Positions 5,569 through 8,719 of a stretch of DNA of 8,719 nucleotides are shown one piece after another. A program made the translations under genes and the position numbers. This DNA comes from CAZKCK01 sp964552325 (GTDB lineage: Bacteria; Bacteroidota; Bacteroidia; Bacteroidales; TTA-H9). The stretch spans positions 1 to 8,719 of the forward strand of contig CAZKHA010000147.1 of the NCBI GenBank assembly GCA_964552325.1, given 5' to 3'. Below the pieces are notes generated by a model, which searched no databases, was not told the DNA's origin, and was given only the letters and a program-made list of their open reading frames with translations. Each line of letters opens with the position of its first letter. Position 1 is the first letter of the stretch.

Positions 5569-8076
5569 TTATTTTCCTAAACCAAAGCGGAATAGGGCAG
5601 GATATAAGGTTCCATTGCTTCCTCCAGTAGGATTTGGGTACGAATAGCCACCAGCCCAACCATGATACTTATCAAGAAACACCAGCTTATTTACTTCGTA
5701 ATAAGGATACTGCGGAATAAAGCTTGAAGCTATCCAAGTAAGGCCTCCATCAGATGTGCTAATGATAGACGAGCTAGGGAACTGTGTGCCAAACACTCCT
5801 GCGGCATAACCAATGTTCTCGTCAACCATCACAACGTCCTTCAATGTATAAAGATCATAATAAGCGCCGCCAAAATAAGCAGGAATCTGGGCTTTAGTCC
5901 ACGATGTGCCTTCGTTAGTTGATTTGTAGATTTCAGGGCCATCGTTCAGCGAACGCCCTGTTACAATTACATTCCCATTCGAGGCCACGGTTACAGCACT
6001 AAGTTCATAGTTGGCGCCCCCAGGTGTAGCAACTTGGTTCCATGTCATCCCACCATCTTGGGTTTTATACATCCAACTTTGAGGGCCAATAGAATAGCCC
6101 ACAAAATAGCCCACTCCATCTTTTCCAAAAGCCATATCAACTATTTTGGGTTGTTCGGTACCACCAAATATCTCGGGTACTATGCTAACTTCCCCATTTC
6201 CGCTGGTGTACCACAACTCATCAGCCAAAACATTAATGTTTGATCCATCAGCCACCACCAGTGTGCCAGCATCAGAAACACCAAGCCTTGCACCAGAAAT
6301 ATATTCACCATACTGATCTTCCATATGCACCCAATCGCCATTGTTTAACCAATAAACCCCAAGGTTATCACCGGCAATAATGGCCGAGCTTCCATTCATC
6401 ACAACATCCTCAAAACCACCAAAGCCATTTTCAACTTCAAAGCTTTTCGACCATGTTTTGCCTCCATCGGAGGTTGTGGCTACAAAGCCGTAACAGGGTG
6501 AGCTTCCAAAAGCCTCGCATCCATAGCCTACAGCCATTCCCGAATTGTAACTGCTAAAGCTTAGTCCATTAATTGTTTCCCAGGGTTTTAAACCAGCCAA
6601 CAAGGTTTCAGTCCAAGTAGCTTTGGTTATGTTAACGTTTATAGAATGGGTAAAGAGTTCGCCGCCAATGGTAGCTTCAGCTTTTAGTGCATGAATACCC
6701 TCTTGTTCAGGAATTTGCCATTGCCAGCTGTATGGAGATTGATTGAGCGAGGTAAGCAGCCCATTATCAAGATAAATCTTAACACCTTCAGTAGGTTGAC
6801 CATTTACCAACAGGATAACTGGCACTGTTGAGCCAACCATAACATTACTGTTTTCAGATGGTGCCGTAATGGCAATACCGCTGGGTATAGGTTCACCATT
6901 TCTTTTGAGGGACCATATCAACTTCTCGAACAAGTTGGTGCTATAACTATAATCCAAAAACCCTAATAAGGAGATATCGATGCCGGCGTTGGCTTCGAGC
7001 CAGAGTTCGAAATTCAGGTTGAAATTTGTTTCGGGTGATTTGGAAGTAACGCTTGCTTCAAGGTTCGACTTTGCCATCACATCGAAGAATGGGCCAGAAT
7101 CCCCATACAGTTTTAGGCTTACGGAGGGACCAACTTTTAGATAGAAATTGGCGTCGGCGTTAAGGCTCGGCCACTGCAAATCGTATTGAGGGTTGCATTC
7201 ATTTATTAAATCCCATGGGTTGTCATCACGTGAGTCGTAAGCCAGACCAAGTTTGGTTTCGAGTTTTTCCCAGGCATAGGTTGTAACTTCGGCACTTATG
7301 CCGGCTCCTGACTTTAACTTAAGGGTGGCTTTGGGAACAAACACAACAGGCACAGGACCAACCTGTATAACCCAAGGGGCAAAAAGCATTTCGCCCAATT
7401 GTTTTTCTTGCCCATTCCAATTTCCCGTGGCCTTAAGCCCCAAACCTGCTTGCTGCGTAATGTCGAGTGAGGATTCAAACTGAACACCATCAATTAAGCT
7501 AACCGAAAAATCAAAATTGAAACCCATATCAAAATAGACATTACCATAGGCTTTAGCGTGACCATTGCTGGTAAGATTTGTCTCAAACGACATATCAAAG
7601 CCCAGCAAGTTGGTGCTTTTGGTTTGATTAAGCTTAACACCGGGTGCTAATGTTACTTTTTTAATCATTTGCGGTGTAAGCTTTTGGTTGTGAAGCTGTA
7701 TCTTCCCTTGAAGGATAACCTCATCTAGCTTGGCAGGGCTAGTGGCACAAGCATAACCCGCTCCATAAGGCGAAACGCTGGTAACTTTTCGCAATACGCC
7801 ATACGGTGTGCTTTGGCTAATGCCGCCTACCAATATCTCACCCACTTTTGGGGCAGCCTGGCCTGATGGCCAAAGTGCAAACTTAAGCTGAAAGCTAATT
7901 GTATCAAGCGGTTCCATAAAGGTTAATACAGTGGCATCCAGTACATGTACATTGGAGGCAATTTTTACTTCGCTGGGTGTTGGTTGGGGTTCTGGTTCAG
8001 GATCATCTTTGCAGGCGGAAACACTTAACAATACGAATCCCGCCAACAGAAACAGCAGGTTTCTGAGTACTTTCAT
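5569..8076 (-). CDS. Large surface-type lipoprotein with Ig-like domain and Ycf48/BNR-like Asp-box repeats
   Basis: 835 residues. A lipoprotein signal peptide (1-21) ends in a lipobox Val-Ser-Ala-Cys with lipidated Cys22. The following Lys-Asp-Asp matches the K-(D/E)2 lipoprotein export signal of Bacteroidota, so surface exposure is predicted. A Pro/Glu linker (26-35) leads to an unrecognised beta-rich region, about 38-395, with alternating hydrophobic strands and few cysteines. Residues 402-483 look like a bacterial Ig-like domain (ITAPSENSNVMVGSTVPV; VKIYLDNG; GIHALKAEATI). Residues 485-835 form a probable beta-propeller with four Asp boxes: TSDGGKTW (535), TQDGGMTW (672), STNEGTSW (719) and TSDGGLTW (774), as in Ycf48-like and sialidase-type repeats. 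No sialidase active-site pattern is evident, so binding or scaffolding is likelier than hydrolysis. There is no obvious type IX sorting domain. The start is 17 bp after the OmpA-family stop, suggesting one operon. Confidence 0.88.
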   Translation of the reverse strand: MKVLRNLLFLLAGFVLLSVSACKDDPEPEPQPTPSEVKIASNVHVLDATVLTFMEPLDTISFQLKFALWPSGQAAPKVGEILVGGISQSTPYGVLRKVTSVSPYGAGYACATSPAKLDEVILQGKIQLHNQKLTPQMIKKVTLAPGVKLNQTKSTNLLGFDMSFETNLTSNGHAKAYGNVYFDMGFNFDFSVSLIDGVQFESSLDITQQAGLGLKATGNWNGQEKQLGEMLFAPWVIQVGPVPVVFVPKATLKLKSGAGISAEVTTYAWEKLETKLGLAYDSRDDNPWDLINECNPQYDLQWPSLNADANFYLKVGPSVSLKLYGDSGPFFDVMAKSNLEASVTSKSPETNFNLNFELWLEANAGIDISLLGFLDYSYSTNLFEKLIWSLKRNGEPIPSGIAITAPSENSNVMVGSTVPVILLVNGQPTEGVKIYLDNGLLTSLNQSPYSWQWQIPEQEGIHALKAEATIGGELFTHSINVNITKATWTETLLAGLKPWETINGLSFSSYNSGMAVGYGCEAFGSSPCYGFVATTSDGGKTWSKSFEVENGFGGFEDVVMNGSSAIIAGDNLGVYWLNNGDWVHMEDQYGEYISGARLGVSDAGTLVVADGSNINVLADELWYTSGNGEVSIVPEIFGGTEQPKIVDMAFGKDGVGYFVGYSIGPQSWMYKTQDGGMTWNQVATPGGANYELSAVTVASNGNVIVTGRSLNDGPEIYKSTNEGTSWTKAQIPAYFGGAYYDLYTLKDVVMVDENIGYAAGVFGTQFPSSSIISTSDGGLTWIASSFIPQYPYYEVNKLVFLDKYHGWAGGYSYPNPTGGSNGTLYPALFRFGLGK
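5734..6474 (-). repeat. Four Asp-box protein repeats within the lipoprotein gene
   Basis: The coding repeats lie at 6451-6474, 6040-6063, 5899-5922 and 5734-5757, each specifying (S/T)-x-(D/N)-(G/E)-G-x-(S/T)-W. This is the Asp-box turn that recurs between blades of BNR, Ycf48 and sortilin-type propellers. The wide spacing between the first and second boxes suggests blades whose motif has decayed. The repetition is at the protein level; the DNA copies differ. Confidence 0.85.
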
Positions 8077-8093
8077 TTCTTATAGATTAATTA

Positions 8094-8719
8094 TTAAAAC
8101 TTTACAAATTCTACTCTTCTGTTTTGGGCTTTGCCTTCGGGTGTGTCGTTTCCAGCAATCGGCTTGCTTTCGCCCCATCCTTTGGTTTTCAGTCGGCCTT
8201 CGCTAATTCCCAATTCCACCATCTTTTCAAGTATTGCTTTGGCCCTGGCTTCGGAAAGGCTCATGTTCTTGGCATCTTCCCCATCGCTATCGGTGTGGCC
8301 TTCAACCACAAAATTCAGCCCAGGGTTGTCGTTCATCATTTTTACAACGTAGTTGATGGTACCCATCGATTCGGCTTTGATGGTGGCTTTATTTACATCA
8401 AACTTAATCCCGGTAGTTACGAATTTGCCATCGGTTAACACCTTATCATACAGTGGAACAGCGCCTTTAGCAATGCGGAAGTTTTTGGTATAACCTGGGT
8501 CTTTGCCCGATACATTCTGTTTACCAATTGAAAAACCAGTTGGATTGTAGCCTAAATTGGGAATGTTAAGCACACGCGCATCATCTAAGTAAACCTTTAA
8601 AGCCCGTTTGTTGAAGGATATTGCCACATGCCGCCACTTGGGCGTCTTGTCATACATGCTACTGGTGTAACCCGGGTAATAACCCCTATCAACAGATTCG
8701 CCATCAACACTGTTCTTAT
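8094..8719 (-). CDS. OmpA-family protein with LamG-like region, 5' end outside window
   Basis: The frame is open from the window edge (8719) to the stop at 8094, giving about 207 visible residues. The Met at 8657 is internal, because 20 in-frame codons precede it with no stop. Counted from that Met, residues 1-70 (KWRHVAISFNKRALKVYLDD, then FSIG) resemble the end of a LamG/concanavalin-like jelly-roll domain. Residues 80-187 are an OmpA C-terminal domain: TGIKFDVNKATIK opens it, FVVEGHTDSDG (116-126) carries the Asp, and NMSLSEARAKA (131-141) the Arg, that contact diaminopimelate in peptidoglycan. QNRRVEF (178-184) closes it. The protein should sit in the outer membrane or periplasm, attached non-covalently to the cell wall. 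The N-terminal part and any signal peptide are not visible. The lipoprotein gene follows after 17 bp. Confidence 0.92.
   Translation of the reverse strand, partial: KNSVDGESVDRGYYPGYTSSMYDKTPKWRHVAISFNKRALKVYLDDARVLNIPNLGYNPTGFSIGKQNVSGKDPGYTKNFRIAKGAVPLYDKVLTDGKFVTTGIKFDVNKATIKAESMGTINYVVKMMNDNPGLNFVVEGHTDSDGEDAKNMSLSEARAKAILEKMVELGISEGRLKTKGWGESKPIAGNDTPEGKAQNRRVEFVKF

Noticed and set aside
5438..5659. Minus-strand frame running from the lipoprotein 3' end into the N run
   Set aside because: It exists only because undefined bases contain no stop. It overlaps the real lipoprotein frame and has no recognisable content.
5734..6474. Sialidase reading of the Asp-box region
   Set aside because: Asp boxes alone are structural. 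I see no arginine triad or FRIP-type motif of sialidases, and the spacing resembles Ycf48-like propellers.
7931..8438. Overlapping plus-strand frames opposite the OmpA and lipoprotein genes
   Set aside because: Antisense shadows of two well-supported genes, with low-complexity Ser/Gly or Phe-rich products.

Overview
All genes in this window lie on the minus strand, so transcription runs from high to low coordinates. The window looks like a member of the Bacteroidota. Three things point there: a surface-type lipoprotein whose lipid-anchored cysteine is followed by Lys-Asp-Asp, a TAnnTTTGC promoter box in front of the ABC-F gene, and AT-rich start regions without Shine-Dalgarno sequences. I cannot name the genus. 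The only assembly break is a run of exactly 100 N at 5441-5540, which looks like a conventional scaffold gap of unknown true length.

The right part (8719 down to about 4827) encodes envelope proteins. First comes the C-terminal part of an OmpA-family protein with a LamG-like region before its peptidoglycan-binding domain. It is followed 17 bp later by an 835-residue lipoprotein with an unrecognised beta-rich N-terminal region, an Ig-like domain and four Asp-box (Ycf48/BNR-type) propeller repeats. Beyond the gap is the 3' part of a small, probably exported beta-rich protein (DUF4412/LolA-like), closed by a clear intrinsic terminator at 4827-4855.

The middle (4781 to 2840) is housekeeping in character: a promoter box, an ABC-F ribosome-associated ATPase of YheS type, and, 39 bp downstream, a VF530-family small DNA-binding protein. 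A 334-bp intergenic stretch follows, with no convincing gene.

The left part (2505 to 1) is a three-gene signalling module with short spacers: a FIST-domain protein, a soluble PAS-histidine kinase, and the first 20 codons of a response regulator cut by the window edge. All three look cytoplasmic. A plausible reading is that the FIST protein senses a small ligand and influences the kinase, which phosphorylates the regulator; this is inferred from gene order and domains.

I saw no RNA gene, insertion sequence, CRISPR array or phage gene. The most interesting items are the FIST-kinase-regulator module and the large lipoprotein with its unassigned N-terminal domain.
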